The translations under genes were made by a program, and so were the position numbers. The notes under the pieces are model-generated. The model had not been told where the DNA came from. It did not search any database and was given only the letters and a program-made list of their open reading frames with translations. This document shows, one piece after another, positions 1-7,561 of a stretch of DNA of 40,811 bases. Each line of letters opens with the position of its first letter. Position 1 is the first letter of the stretch. The stretch lies in assembly GCA_036488085.1 (NCBI GenBank), contig DASXHZ010000113.1:1-40811 (forward strand), written 5' to 3'. The DNA is from DASXHZ01 sp036488085 (GTDB lineage: Bacteria; Acidobacteriota; Thermoanaerobaculia; Gp7-AA8).

Positions 1-84
1 CCGATGGTATACGACTTCATACCGGTCGCGCGCTTGTTCAACAAGCGTTGCCAAATCTTCGCCGGTCAGCTCCACGCGATCCAT
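1..84 (-). CDS. Partial hypothetical protein, N-terminus only
   Basis: Twenty-eight codons are visible, beginning MDRVELTGEDLATLVEQARD and running off the left edge. The start is supported by a Shine-Dalgarno-like AAAGGCGG a few bases upstream (about 88-95, minus strand). The visible part is acidic and helical and matches no family I can name. Three 11-bp-spaced direct repeats lie about 30-60 bases upstream of the start, where a regulator could bind. Real gene or chance frame cannot be settled from 28 codons. Confidence 0.4.
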   Translation of the reverse strand, partial: MDRVELTGEDLATLVEQARDRYEVVYHR

Positions 85-115
85 CGTACCGCCTTTCGGA
101 TCTGCGTGACTACGG

Positions 116-144
116 AATCCCGTACAAATCCCGCCCGAATCCCG
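116..144. repeat. Three direct repeats AATCCCG at 11-bp spacing
   Basis: AATCCCG occurs at 116-122, 127-133 and 138-144, exactly 11 bp apart, so all copies sit on one DNA face. They lie just upstream of the partial minus-strand gene at 1-84. The layout resembles an operator or iteron cluster; that role is inferred. Confidence 0.4.
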
Positions 145-233
145 TAACGATGCGGCGGGGCCAATTTGCCATCCCGAACAGCGGCCTACGAGAAGCCGTC
201 TCGCTCCGACGTGAAATGACCTGTTGCTTGCTT

Positions 234-266
234 AAAAGAAAGCGGGCACCGAGGTGGTGGTGCCCG
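234..266 (-). terminator. Rho-independent terminator (minus strand)
   Basis: A perfect 8-bp stem (CGGGCACC at 243-250, GGTGCCCG at 259-266) with an 8-base loop is followed on the minus strand by CTTTCTTTT (242-234). It therefore terminates leftward transcription. No convincing minus-strand gene lies to its right before the tRNA at 1562, so it may insulate the partial gene at 1-84 or end an RNA I do not recognise. The rest of 85-358 holds no convincing longer gene. Confidence 0.5.
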
Positions 267-282
267 AATTATTGGAGGGGTT

Positions 283-300
283 ATGGGGCGCGCCGGGTGA
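283..300 (+). other. Five-codon mini-ORF (MGRAG) with strong ribosome-binding site
   Basis: ATG at 283 is preceded by GGAGGGG (274-280), the best Shine-Dalgarno match in the first kilobase, yet the frame stops after five codons. It lies between the hairpin at 243-266 and the genes starting at 359 and 619. It could be a leader peptide or simple chance. Confidence 0.2.
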
Positions 301-358
301 GATCGGCGCAACCCCCGCTCGGCGTTGCCGAACGCCTAGGCCCCTCAGCGAGATGTAA

Positions 359-622
359 ATGAGAGGCACAGGCGACGACAACGTCGGTCGGTTAACGAAT
401 ACCGCAAATAACTCGCGCGGTCAAGATGGCCTGCGCCAAAGCGGTTCGTTCTACCGTTGCTGGGGCAAATTGCCTAACGGTCTCCGCTTCGAGATCACGA
501 TTGCAGCCGAGTTGCTGCCGGACACTCCGGAGATGGCGTCTATGACTCCCGTCAGCGCCTCGCAATCTGGCGATGCCCATCTGATCCTCCGGCTGTGCCA
601 CAGTCAGGGCGGTGCGTCATGA
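359..622 (+). CDS. Hypothetical protein, 87 aa
   Basis: This short frame runs into the next gene with an ATGA overlap (its TGA is 620-622 and the next ATG is 619-621), the pattern of translational coupling and the main reason to believe it. There is no good Shine-Dalgarno before ATG 359, so the true start may be further in. The protein has no signal peptide or membrane segment and I do not recognise it. Its base composition is less GC-rich than the genes beyond 1757, as is the whole 1-1560 stretch. Confidence 0.35.
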   Translation: MRGTGDDNVGRLTNTANNSRGQDGLRQSGSFYRCWGKLPNGLRFEITIAAELLPDTPEMASMTPVSASQSGDAHLILRLCHSQGGAS

Positions 623-1368
623 AGCACATGCGTCGCGGGACCAGCGTTGTTGCCGAAGAACTGATCGACAGCGAGACAACCCGGTACATTCGATCCCTCG
701 CTCCGCGCCTCGCTGCCGAACGGCTGTTGAACGACCCGACCTTCCGACGAGAACTCGCCGCGCTGCGCGCCGCCGAGCAGCGTTTCCGAAGTCGGGCAAC
801 AGACATCCGAGACTTCATCGACTTCGAAGTTACACATCCTGCGCTGCAAGAATGGCAGCTTCGTTCCGAGGCAGTGGCAGACGAGATGCCCGGTCGATCG
901 GATCTGAAACGCCTGCGACGTCGCTGGATCCTCCGGATATTAGATGGTGAAGAGCTTGGCTTCCCGCTCGATCCGCCACCTCTCACTGCTCTACCCCCGA
1001 CGGCCCTCTGGCAGGACGGCGAATGGCGAATCTTCCGGACCCGGGACGAACTCGAATACCTGGAGATGATCTTTGTCCCCTCAAAACATCCGGCTGTGAA
1101 GATGCGTCCTTTCGTCGAAGTCTTGAGTCATCGGCAGGCGCGCGCACTGCTCGACTGGCCGAGCAGCACCCTCGATTGGTGGATCAGTTCCGCACCGCAG
1201 TTGATCGGCGGCCTTCGCAAGATCGAAATCACGCCGGCGGCGCGAGCGGCACTAAATGCCAAAGCGAAATCGCAAGGCAAGATCCTGTTGCGACCCCGGC
1301 GCACTCTGCATCGAGTGACCTTCGATACACAGGCGTTCTGCGAATGGCTCGCAGCCAATCAAAATTGA
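619..1368 (+). CDS. Hypothetical protein of possible mobile-element origin, 249 aa
   Basis: I chose ATG 619 over the in-frame ATG at 595 because it gives the ATGA overlap with the upstream frame. The protein is soluble, with an Arg-rich helical N-terminal half. The C-terminal segment starting around SHRQARALLDWPSSTLDWW has helix-turn-helix spacing and is followed by a basic stretch, so DNA binding is conceivable. No family is recognised. It lies about 190 bases from the 3' end of tRNA-Gly, where site-specific elements often integrate, and its composition differs from the region to the right. Function is unknown. Confidence 0.55.
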   Translation: MKHMRRGTSVVAEELIDSETTRYIRSLAPRLAAERLLNDPTFRRELAALRAAEQRFRSRATDIRDFIDFEVTHPALQEWQLRSEAVADEMPGRSDLKRLRRRWILRILDGEELGFPLDPPPLTALPPTALWQDGEWRIFRTRDELEYLEMIFVPSKHPAVKMRPFVEVLSHRQARALLDWPSSTLDWWISSAPQLIGGLRKIEITPAARAALNAKAKSQGKILLRPRRTLHRVTFDTQAFCEWLAANQN

Positions 1369-1401
1369 GGTCGTGATCCGACGAACGCGTTGGTGGACAA
1401 G

Positions 1402-1425
1402 GTGTCTAGTCGAGTGTCTAGTTGA
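1402..1425. repeat. Tandem 12-bp repeat
   Basis: GTGTCTAGTCGA (1402-1413) is followed directly by GTGTCTAGTTGA (1414-1425), one mismatch in twelve. It lies between the hypothetical gene and the tRNA 3' end. Such pairs occur as integrase arm sites near attachment cores, but no integrase is visible beside it. Confidence 0.4.
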
Positions 1426-1461
1426 GCCTCCAACGACGTTCGTTGACGGCCTTTCGCGGGC

Positions 1462-1467
1462 TATAAT
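1462..1467 (+). promoter_or_regulatory. Isolated consensus -10 box TATAAT
   Basis: A perfect TATAAT occurs in the 1369-1561 gap, but the only TTGACG (1444-1449) is 12-13 bases upstream, too close for a standard -35. Downstream there is only a 16-codon GTG frame from 1474 before the oppositely oriented tRNA. It may be a weak outward promoter or chance. Confidence 0.2.
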
Positions 1468-1561
1468 CGGCACGGTGCTTTGCTCTTTTCCGGACGGGCT
1501 GTCGGGTGACTTCGTGAGCGGCTAGACCACTCGAAGCGAACAAGTTACCGCGCGAAGATTT

Positions 1562-1637
1562 TGGAGCGGGCGACGGGATTCGAACCCGCGACCAAGAGCT
1601 TGGGAAGCTCCTACTCTACCAACTGAGCTACGCCCGC
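1562..1637 (-). tRNA. tRNA-Gly (anticodon CCC)
   Basis: The minus strand folds as a full cloverleaf. The acceptor stem is GCGGGCG/CGCCCGC with discriminator U and an encoded CCA (1562-1564). The D-arm is GCTCAGTTGGTAGAGT. The anticodon stem is GGAGC/GCTCT with loop TTCCCAA, and the T-arm carries GGGTTCGAATCCC. The loop centre CCC reads the glycine codon GGG, and a U discriminator is usual for bacterial glycine tRNAs. Its 3' end faces the atypical 1-1561 region. Confidence 0.95.
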
Positions 1638-1683
1638 TCAGGTGAGGTTCGCGGATGGTACATCAACCGGAACGCTGACGACC

Positions 1684-1704
1684 GCGCGGGCTGAAAGCCC
1701 GCGC
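1684..1704. repeat. Palindromic intergenic element
   Basis: GCGCGGGCT, loop GAA, AGCCCGCGC is a perfect 9-bp stem with a 3-base loop. It is followed by GC-rich sequence with further small inverted repeats (1705-1745). It lies downstream of the minus-strand gene at 1757-3022 and upstream of the tRNA. It has no T-tract, so REP-like is a better label than terminator. Confidence 0.5.
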
Positions 1705-1756
1705 CACAGCCGCGCAGCGGCGGCACGCTAAGCGTAGCGAAGAGGTCGTCGGCGCG

Positions 1757-3022
1757 TTACTGCAGGGCACCGAGGCCCCGGAGGTAGCGGAGGAGGCGCG
1801 TTAGACCATCGTCTCCAAGCGGATCCTCGGTCTTTTTCGGGTCAGCGCAGGTTAGTGCCGTCATCGCTGCGTATGCTGTCAGCGACGCCGGGAGGCGGCG
1901 CTCGATGAGGTGCGCATCGTCGTCCCACCAGAACAGGAGCTCGTCGTTTCTCGCCTCGACCTCGAGTAGCGGCTCGCCGCGTGAGTACTCGGGGCCGAGG
2001 TCGACGACCGGTCCCCACTGTCCGTTTCGGCCGAGGCCGGCGGCTTCGATGGTGTGTCTCCCGAGGGTGTCGTTGATCCAGGTCGCGGCAAAGCCGTGCG
2101 GAGTCGTCACGATGCGGAGGTGGCTGCCGAGGACGTGGGCATTGGGAAGTGGACGCCACTCCGGCTGGCCGGCGTGAGCAGGATCGATGAGCGCCGCCTC
2201 GATCGTTCCGGTGTCTTTCCGAGAGGTCGCGACGAGGATACGGCCCGCGGTATCGATTGCTCCGTCGAAGGCGTCGATCTGTATGTTGCGCAATGGGATG
2301 GAATCGAAGCGGCCGTCGTCGCCGAGGAGGTACATGGAAATGCCGTTGTGGCTGTCGAGGAGAGCAATGCGGCCGTCCGGCAACGGTTCGGCGATCGCGT
2401 TGCCGGCGTGTTTGGAGACTTCCGGCGGCAACCGCCACTCGCGTTTAGTGCCGGTCGCGTCGATGTCGAGAGCCATCGTTTGTTCAGGGCCGTAGTCGAA
2501 GAGGAGGACACGAGGCTTCTCGCCCGCAACGAGGGCCATCGGCCAGGAGCGCGACTGCGCATATACGTCGGTCGTGAGCTCGGGCGGTTTGAGATACGTC
2601 TTTCGCGATCCGTCGCTCTGGACGAAGGTCACGGCCGGGGCGCCTTCCTGCTCGTCCTGCGTCGCGTACCACCAGGCGGTGGCCGTGGCGAAGAGAGCGT
2701 CGCTCGCGTGTTCGATCACCCATGAGGAATGCATGCTCATTGGGATCCGAACGGTGAGAGGTTCTCCCGTCCCGGTCGTGATCTCGCGGTACATGCCGCG
2801 GTCTGCGTTTCGAGCCTCAAACGCAACGATCACCCGCTGGTCGCCGACTGCAGCGACGTGGTGAACCGGGTTTCTGACGCCGACCGCCGGTGGGATGACG
2901 TAGTCGATTTGGCGAGCCGCAAAGGCCGCACTCGCGATCTGGAGCACGGCACACCAGAGCGGGAGCGCCAGAAGGACGCGAACGAGCTCCAGAAGAGCGC
3001 TGATGAGGATCGCGAAGGGCAT
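1757..3022 (-). CDS. Secreted protein of unknown function, propeller-like, 421 aa
   Basis: The N-terminus (residues 1-35) is a long hydrophobic segment ending AAFAARQ, consistent with a signal peptide or membrane anchor. The rest is soluble, with short beta-rich stretches that repeat a pattern such as DGRIALLDSHN and AGRILVATSRK, as seen in beta-propeller proteins. No catalytic motif is visible. It is the last gene of a minus-strand run, 46 bases after the SH3b gene, and its start has no clear Shine-Dalgarno, so it may rely on upstream transcription. Periplasmic or surface location is likely; function is unknown. Confidence 0.7.
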   Translation of the reverse strand: MPFAILISALLELVRVLLALPLWCAVLQIASAAFAARQIDYVIPPAVGVRNPVHHVAAVGDQRVIVAFEARNADRGMYREITTGTGEPLTVRIPMSMHSSWVIEHASDALFATATAWWYATQDEQEGAPAVTFVQSDGSRKTYLKPPELTTDVYAQSRSWPMALVAGEKPRVLLFDYGPEQTMALDIDATGTKREWRLPPEVSKHAGNAIAEPLPDGRIALLDSHNGISMYLLGDDGRFDSIPLRNIQIDAFDGAIDTAGRILVATSRKDTGTIEAALIDPAHAGQPEWRPLPNAHVLGSHLRIVTTPHGFAATWINDTLGRHTIEAAGLGRNGQWGPVVDLGPEYSRGEPLLEVEARNDELLFWWDDDAHLIERRLPASLTAYAAMTALTCADPKKTEDPLGDDGLTRLLRYLRGLGALQ

Positions 3023-3068
3023 TCAGTTTGACTGTAGACGTTCGCGGGGACTCGATCGTTCTGTGTCC

Positions 3069-4082
3069 CTACTTCACCTTCTCCAGCTTCGTCCACTGTG
3101 AGAGGTCATTCGGGCTGCACTTTGACTTGGTGCAGACGAGGAACTCGTTGACGGGATGGATCTCCCAAAGGCTGAAGCGTTGCGGCTGGTTCTTCAGGCT
3201 CGGGTTGTCGTTCGTCCGGACGCGGTGGGCGCTGTCGTAGAAAAGCTGGCCGGTGATCATGACGCGCTGCTTTGCATTGAGCACCTTCAGCATCTGGGCG
3301 CGAGTCCAGCCGGCGTTGCGGCTTTGCGGGACGGCCTCGATGACGAGGGCCTCGAACGGGGTCTTGTCGGGTGAGTCGGCGAACGGGATGTGGATGTCGT
3401 TGTTGTCTGGGCCGGGGAGGTTGCAGTTCACCGACTCACCGGTGTTCGGGTGCGGGTCGCCGACGAGGTAGCCGATGACGACGACCTGATGTCCTTCGCC
3501 CGTCGTACCGTTGCCGACTTTCAGGTTGCTGATCGTCGCGCGGTCTTCCGGCGTGAGTGATGCGCCCTGTCCGACCAGATCGTCCGCTTTCTTCTGCAGC
3601 GTCGCAAATGACGCGATCTTCATCGACGTGGCGGGCTCATTCCCGGGACCGTGCTTGAGGGTGTTCATCAGCGCGTGATTCTTCGACTGGGTGTCGTCTC
3701 CGGTCGCACAGCCGACCGTTGGACAGTGCTCGAGGTCCGCGAAACATGGTCCCGTCTTCTTCGACGCCGTCCGCACGAATTTCTTCGGCGAGAGATCAAC
3801 TGACGCATCCTCCGGCGTCAGCATGCGGCGATCGACCCATCCGGTCGTCTTGTCGCTTTCGCGGACACGCATCCAGCCGTTCGTGGTGCCGACGACGTCC
3901 ACTTCTTCGCCGCTCTTCACGATCCCTTTCGCCGGTCCGCCCGGCGAGGCGTGCAGATTTGCCGCTCTCGAAACATGCGCCAGAATCGGCTCCGGCGACG
4001 GCTCCTCATCCTCGGGTGCCTGTTGCGCGAGAACCGGAAGTGCAGCCAGCAGCAGCGCTGCAGCGATCGCAAAGCGTTTCAT
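3069..4082 (-). CDS. Secreted SH3b-domain protein, 337 aa
   Basis: A clear signal peptide (MKRFAIAAALLLAALPVLAQ) precedes an acidic linker and a bacterial SH3 domain at about residues 33-92 (NLHASPGG, GWMRVRES, TGWVDRRML). SH3b domains commonly bind peptidoglycan or other wall polymers. The C-terminal two thirds contain several cysteines and a segment ending SLWEIHPVNEF, which I cannot assign with confidence. The start has a strong GGAGG nine bases upstream and follows the stop of the barrel gene by nine bases, so the two are one transcript. Expected location is the periplasm. Confidence 0.75.
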   Translation of the reverse strand: MKRFAIAAALLLAALPVLAQQAPEDEEPSPEPILAHVSRAANLHASPGGPAKGIVKSGEEVDVVGTTNGWMRVRESDKTTGWVDRRMLTPEDASVDLSPKKFVRTASKKTGPCFADLEHCPTVGCATGDDTQSKNHALMNTLKHGPGNEPATSMKIASFATLQKKADDLVGQGASLTPEDRATISNLKVGNGTTGEGHQVVVIGYLVGDPHPNTGESVNCNLPGPDNNDIHIPFADSPDKTPFEALVIEAVPQSRNAGWTRAQMLKVLNAKQRVMITGQLFYDSAHRVRTNDNPSLKNQPQRFSLWEIHPVNEFLVCTKSKCSPNDLSQWTKLEKVK

Positions 4083-4091
4083 GAGGCCTCC

Positions 4092-4730
4092 TCAAAACCG
4101 CCGGCTGATGCCCGCGGAGTAGATGACGTTCGGGACGCCGCGGCCGCGAGCGGCCCAGGTGGCGCTGGCGTCGAGTTGCGTGTTGCGGCCGAGGATCCAG
4201 GCGGCGCCGGCGTCGAGTTGGAGTTGGCTGGTGTCGTAGCCGCCGTCGATAAAGACGTTCGCGTGCTGAGTCAGGTTGTACTGGACGGTCAGCGCAGCGA
4301 GGGCACCGCGGTCGCGGTTGATGCCGATGTTCGGGTTGAGCGACCACTTCTCGCCGAGGTTGAAGTCGGCCGCGAGGCGGATGTCACCTTCGTGGTGCGC
4401 GCCGGCGCGAACAATGACGCCGAGGGACGGCGCCTCGGCGACGTGATACTTGAAGCCGAAAAGCGGATGCGTCAACGCGTTGTCGCTCTCGACGCGCGCC
4501 TCGAAGCTCTTTGAGAGGCCGTAGCGGAGGAGCGTCGGGAACGAGTTGTCGCCTTTCTCGCGATCGATGCCGGTCTCGACCTGGAACACGCCGCGCGCGA
4601 TGGTCTGGCTGCCGTCGGCGATGCCCGGACGGTCGGGATTGATCAGGTCATGGATCAGGTCATCGTCGGCGCGGAGCGGAAGCGCCGCGAGCACGGCGAT
4701 GACCAGAATCAGCGTGGTCCGTGCTGCGAT
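4092..4730 (-). CDS. Small outer-membrane beta-barrel protein, start codon unusual
   Basis: After a hydrophobic leader (IAARTTLILVIAVLAALPLRA) the protein shows alternating polar/hydrophobic strands and ends in SRRF, the C-terminal aromatic typical of outer-membrane barrels. It resembles the MetA-pathway/'transporter' type barrels (PF13557-like). The frame has no ATG, GTG or TTG that would retain the leader. The ATC at 4730-4728 overlaps the upstream stop as TAATC, where TAATG would be expected. Either a rare start (ATC or ATT 4709) is used or one base differs from the true sequence. GTG 4694 would cut the signal peptide. The frame stays open upstream to 5288, but that part is antisense-like to good coding sequence and was rejected. 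Confidence 0.65.
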   Translation of the reverse strand: MAARTTLILVIAVLAALPLRADDDLIHDLINPDRPGIADGSQTIARGVFQVETGIDREKGDNSFPTLLRYGLSKSFEARVESDNALTHPLFGFKYHVAEAPSLGVIVRAGAHHEGDIRLAADFNLGEKWSLNPNIGINRDRGALAALTVQYNLTQHANVFIDGGYDTSQLQLDAGAAWILGRNTQLDASATWAARGRGVPNVIYSAGISRRF

Positions 4731-5170
4731 TAGGGCGCGAGGTTTTCGTTCACCATCTTGATGAACGAGTGGTGGCTGGGGCTGCGGAAGGCGCCGGTCG
4801 CGCGCAGCGTCACCGGTTCTTCGGCACGCAGGCTTCCACCACGCGCGTAGCCCCACGTCGAGACCGTGAATGTCGTCGTCTGGCCGGGAGCGACGGTGCG
4901 GTTCACCGGCACGCTGCCGCTCCGCACGTTGAACGCGCCCGGACCGACGCTTTGCAGGTTTAGCGACTCCATCGTCACCGGCTCGCTCGTCGGATTGCTC
5001 ACCGCGACCACAAACTGCAGTCCGATCGGCCCGGGGAAGTACAAGACGTCGGGCACGAGACCCACCGGCCGGACTTCGATTGCGACTGCCGGTGCGTTGT
5101 CGCTCGATCCGCCGCTCGCACACGAAACTAGAAGAGAGAGCGCGCAAATCGCAAGGACATGATTCTTCAT
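4730..5170 (-). CDS. Lipoprotein of unknown function, 146 aa
   Basis: The start chosen is the methionine of MKNHVLAICALSLLVSC, which gives a standard lipoprotein signal peptide with lipobox LVSC. Two earlier in-frame methionines (5188, 5179) would add six or three residues before the charged region. The mature part (SNPTSEPVTMESLNLQS and PVNRTVAPGQTTTFTVS) reads like an immunoglobulin-like beta-sandwich. It overlaps the following barrel gene by one base and starts 30 bases after the symporter stop, so it probably belongs to the same minus-strand unit. An envelope location is inferred from the lipobox. Confidence 0.7.
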   Translation of the reverse strand: MKNHVLAICALSLLVSCASGGSSDNAPAVAIEVRPVGLVPDVLYFPGPIGLQFVVAVSNPTSEPVTMESLNLQSVGPGAFNVRSGSVPVNRTVAPGQTTTFTVSTWGYARGGSLRAEEPVTLRATGAFRSPSHHSFIKMVNENLAP

Positions 5171-5200
5171 GCCTTGCATTCGGTGCAAAAGCGTTGCGCA

Positions 5201-6601
5201 TCACGTGGCGATGGCGGGCTGACCCGTCACCTGTTCCAGTTCTGCTTCTTCCCGCACCCACTCCGGTCCTCGGAAGGCCTTTTCCCATCTTGCGACCACG
5301 ACCGTTGCGAGACAGTTGCCGATGACGTTGATGCAGGTGCGCGCCATGTCCATGAGCTCGTCGACGCCGAGGATGACGATGACGCCCTCGGCCGGAAGGT
5401 TGAATGACGCGAGCGTGCCGAGGAGGATGACGAGCGAGGCGCGCGGGACGCCTGCGACGCCTTTCGACGTCAGCATGAGCGTCAGCATCATGACGATCTG
5501 TTGCGGCCAGCTCATGTTCACGCCCGCCGCTTGCGCCACGAAGATCGACGCGAGTGCGAGGTAGAGCGTCGTGCCGTCGAGGTTGAAGCTGTAGCCGGTC
5601 GGGAGGACGAAACCGACGATGCGGCGCGGGACGCCGAGGCGCTCCATGTTCTCCATCGCCTTCGGCAACGCGGACTCCGAGGAGGTGGTCGCGAAGGCGA
5701 TCGTTGCCGGCTCTTTGACGGCGTTGAAGAAGTCGCGGAGCGGCACGCGCGCGAGCAATGCGACCGGCAGGAGCACGAAGACGGCGAACACGACTAGCGA
5801 GCCGTAGAGCGTGCCGACGAGGAGTGCAAGGTTGTGGAGCACTTTGAGGCCGCTATGGCCGATGGTGTTCGCCATCGCGGCACCGACACCGATCGGCGCG
5901 AACTTCATGACGAACTCGGTGAAGCGAAACATGATGTCGGAGAGCGACTCGCACCAGTGAATGATCGGGCGCGCACGCTCGCCGATGCTGGTGACGGCGA
6001 GGGCGAAGATGACGGAGAAGATGACGATCTGCAGGACGTCGCCGTCCGCCATCGCCTTCATGATGGAGGCCGGCGAGAGGTGGGCGATGATGTCGCCGAA
6101 TTTCTGCGGCTTCGCCGGCGGATCGGGGGCGGTCAGGCCTTTGCTCACGGCGTCCGCGGCAGCCGAGGCTTTGGCGGCGGCGGTGTTCGCATCGCCTTTC
6201 GCGGCGGCCGCGCTGGCGTCAGCGGCGAGCTTTCTCGCGCGATCTGCGAGCGTTGCTTTGTCGTCTTCGCGATGGATGCCGGCGAGCGACACGCCCTCCC
6301 CCGGCTTCGTGAGGTTGACGGCGCCGAGGCCGATGAAGAGGGCGAAGGTCGTGACGATCTCGAAATAGAGAAGCGACTTGACGCCGATCCGCCCGACCTG
6401 GCGGACGTCGCCCGTTCCGGCGATGCCGATGACGAGGGTCGCAAAGATGAGCGGCGCGATGATCGACTTGATGAGGTTGAGGAAAAGGAGCGAGAGCGGC
6501 CGTACGGCGATCCCCCACTGCGGCTCGAGCCACCCGAGGAGGATGCCGGCGATGAGGCCGATGAAGATCTTCGTGGTGAGGGAGATTTTGGGCAGCGCCA
6601 T
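5201..6601 (-). CDS. Dicarboxylate/amino-acid:cation symporter (DAACS family)
   Basis: This is a member of the SDF/GltP-DctA family of secondary carriers that import glutamate, aspartate or C4-dicarboxylates with H+ or Na+. Family signatures are clear: the HP1 serine motif SSESALPKAM, the TM7 motif FNLDGT (NMDGT in relatives) and the HP2 region TSKGVAGVPRASL. At 466 residues it is longer than usual because of an Ala-rich hydrophilic insertion at about 111-165, in the loop between TM3 and TM4. The last residues are charged and probably cytoplasmic. Substrate cannot be fixed by reading. No Shine-Dalgarno precedes ATG 6601. Confidence 0.9.
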   Translation of the reverse strand: MALPKISLTTKIFIGLIAGILLGWLEPQWGIAVRPLSLLFLNLIKSIIAPLIFATLVIGIAGTGDVRQVGRIGVKSLLYFEIVTTFALFIGLGAVNLTKPGEGVSLAGIHREDDKATLADRARKLAADASAAAAKGDANTAAAKASAAADAVSKGLTAPDPPAKPQKFGDIIAHLSPASIMKAMADGDVLQIVIFSVIFALAVTSIGERARPIIHWCESLSDIMFRFTEFVMKFAPIGVGAAMANTIGHSGLKVLHNLALLVGTLYGSLVVFAVFVLLPVALLARVPLRDFFNAVKEPATIAFATTSSESALPKAMENMERLGVPRRIVGFVLPTGYSFNLDGTTLYLALASIFVAQAAGVNMSWPQQIVMMLTLMLTSKGVAGVPRASLVILLGTLASFNLPAEGVIVILGVDELMDMARTCINVIGNCLATVVVARWEKAFRGPEWVREEAELEQVTGQPAIAT

Positions 6602-6837
6602 GCGAGCGCGAGTATGGATTAGGCAGCCGGAACCGTCCAGTAGACGTTCGCAAAAGGAACGATCACGCGTCTTTGGACTAGAGCCGACGCGTCCTGCTCC
6701 AACGAAACGAAACAGACCTCGCTAAGGAAAGGACCGGTGGCGGCAGTGTCGCTGCTGCTGCCCGGCGGCCCGACAAGAGTTTCATCACGCACATTCAGTC
6801 GCGGCTGTAGACCTCATAAGACACAAACGGACATGAG

Positions 6838-6861
6838 GGGGCGCGCCTCCTGGCGCGCCCC
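6838..6861. repeat. Perfect 10-bp inverted repeat
   Basis: GGGGCGCGCC, loop TCCT, GGCGCGCCCC. No T-tract follows on either strand. It lies in the gap between the symporter start and the broken gene at 6900-7546, and could be a remnant regulatory structure or a REP-like unit. Confidence 0.45.
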
Positions 6862-6899
6862 GTCGATCATGACCTCGCCGAGTGATTACGCCCTGACGA

Positions 6900-7546
6900 T
6901 TGCGTTCAGCACGGACGATCTTAAACGCTTCCTGGCGGCCCGGCAGCAACGTGGTGATCGCAAAACCGCTCATCGGTGCAACCGTAAACGTGGCGTGAGC
7001 CCTCTTCTCGCCACTGGAGCACAATGAGATTTCGTGGTCCGAGGACTACGTGCGCTATGCGTCGAACGCCGAGGTGACCAACGGCTCGCGCGTCATATCG
7101 AACGCGACGACCGGCACGCTCGTTTTCGCGCAGACAGACGTTCTTTATACGCTGGCGCCATTCCGCGCGATCACCGACCCCACGACCAGCGGGGGGACGT
7201 CCGCGCGTATTCTCTGGCGAACGCATATACGAAAAAAGATTCCCTGACTCTTGGGATGATGCAGGGAGCGACAGTGAACGAAGAGACACGGCCTGCCGGT
7301 CCGCAGTCGGCACAGGCTACGTTACACAACTCTGTCGTCGTCATGGTCCCCTCGCCTACCGTATATCTTTGGCTGCAGCCCAATATTTCCAGCGGAACGG
7401 TCACGACGGTGGTCAGCGGCCCGACGTCAAAGGTTTTCCTCACGGCGCCGAGCCCCAGCGCGAATCTTGGCTACAACGCAGACACCGGCACGTTTTACTC
7501 GACCGACGAAAGTCCCGTAGTCGCCGTCATACTCCCTCGGTTCTAA
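6900..7546 (+). pseudogene. Probable degraded secreted-protein gene
   Basis: Two stretches look coding but in different frames. In the frame of 6900, codons with the local GC-rich third-base bias read SNVVIAKPLIGATVNVA, stop (TGA 6996), then ALFSPLEHNEISWSEDYVRY and on to 7247. In another frame, AYTKKDSLTLGMMQGATVN continues to a stop at 7546 (ending VVAVILPRF). A TGG-to-TGA nonsense change and a +1/-1 shift near the GGGGGG run (about 7192-7197) would join them. The reconstructed product is Ser/Thr/Gly-rich like surface proteins. I do not recognise a family. Sequencing error is an alternative to decay. The rest of the 6602-7561 gap holds only the hairpin at 6838-6861. Confidence 0.5.
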
Positions 7547-7561
7547 CGGCCGCTGCCGAGG

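Noticed and set aside
48..362. 104-codon plus-strand frame at the left end
   Set aside because: Overlaps the better-supported minus-strand start at 84, crosses the terminator hairpin and has no coding-like composition.
552..986. Minus-strand Ser/Arg-rich frame of 144 codons
   Set aside because: Low-complexity antisense of the 619-1368 gene, with no ribosome-binding site.
5834..6622. Plus-strand 262-codon frame
   Set aside because: Antisense shadow of the symporter, dominated by Asp, Arg, Glu and Gly.
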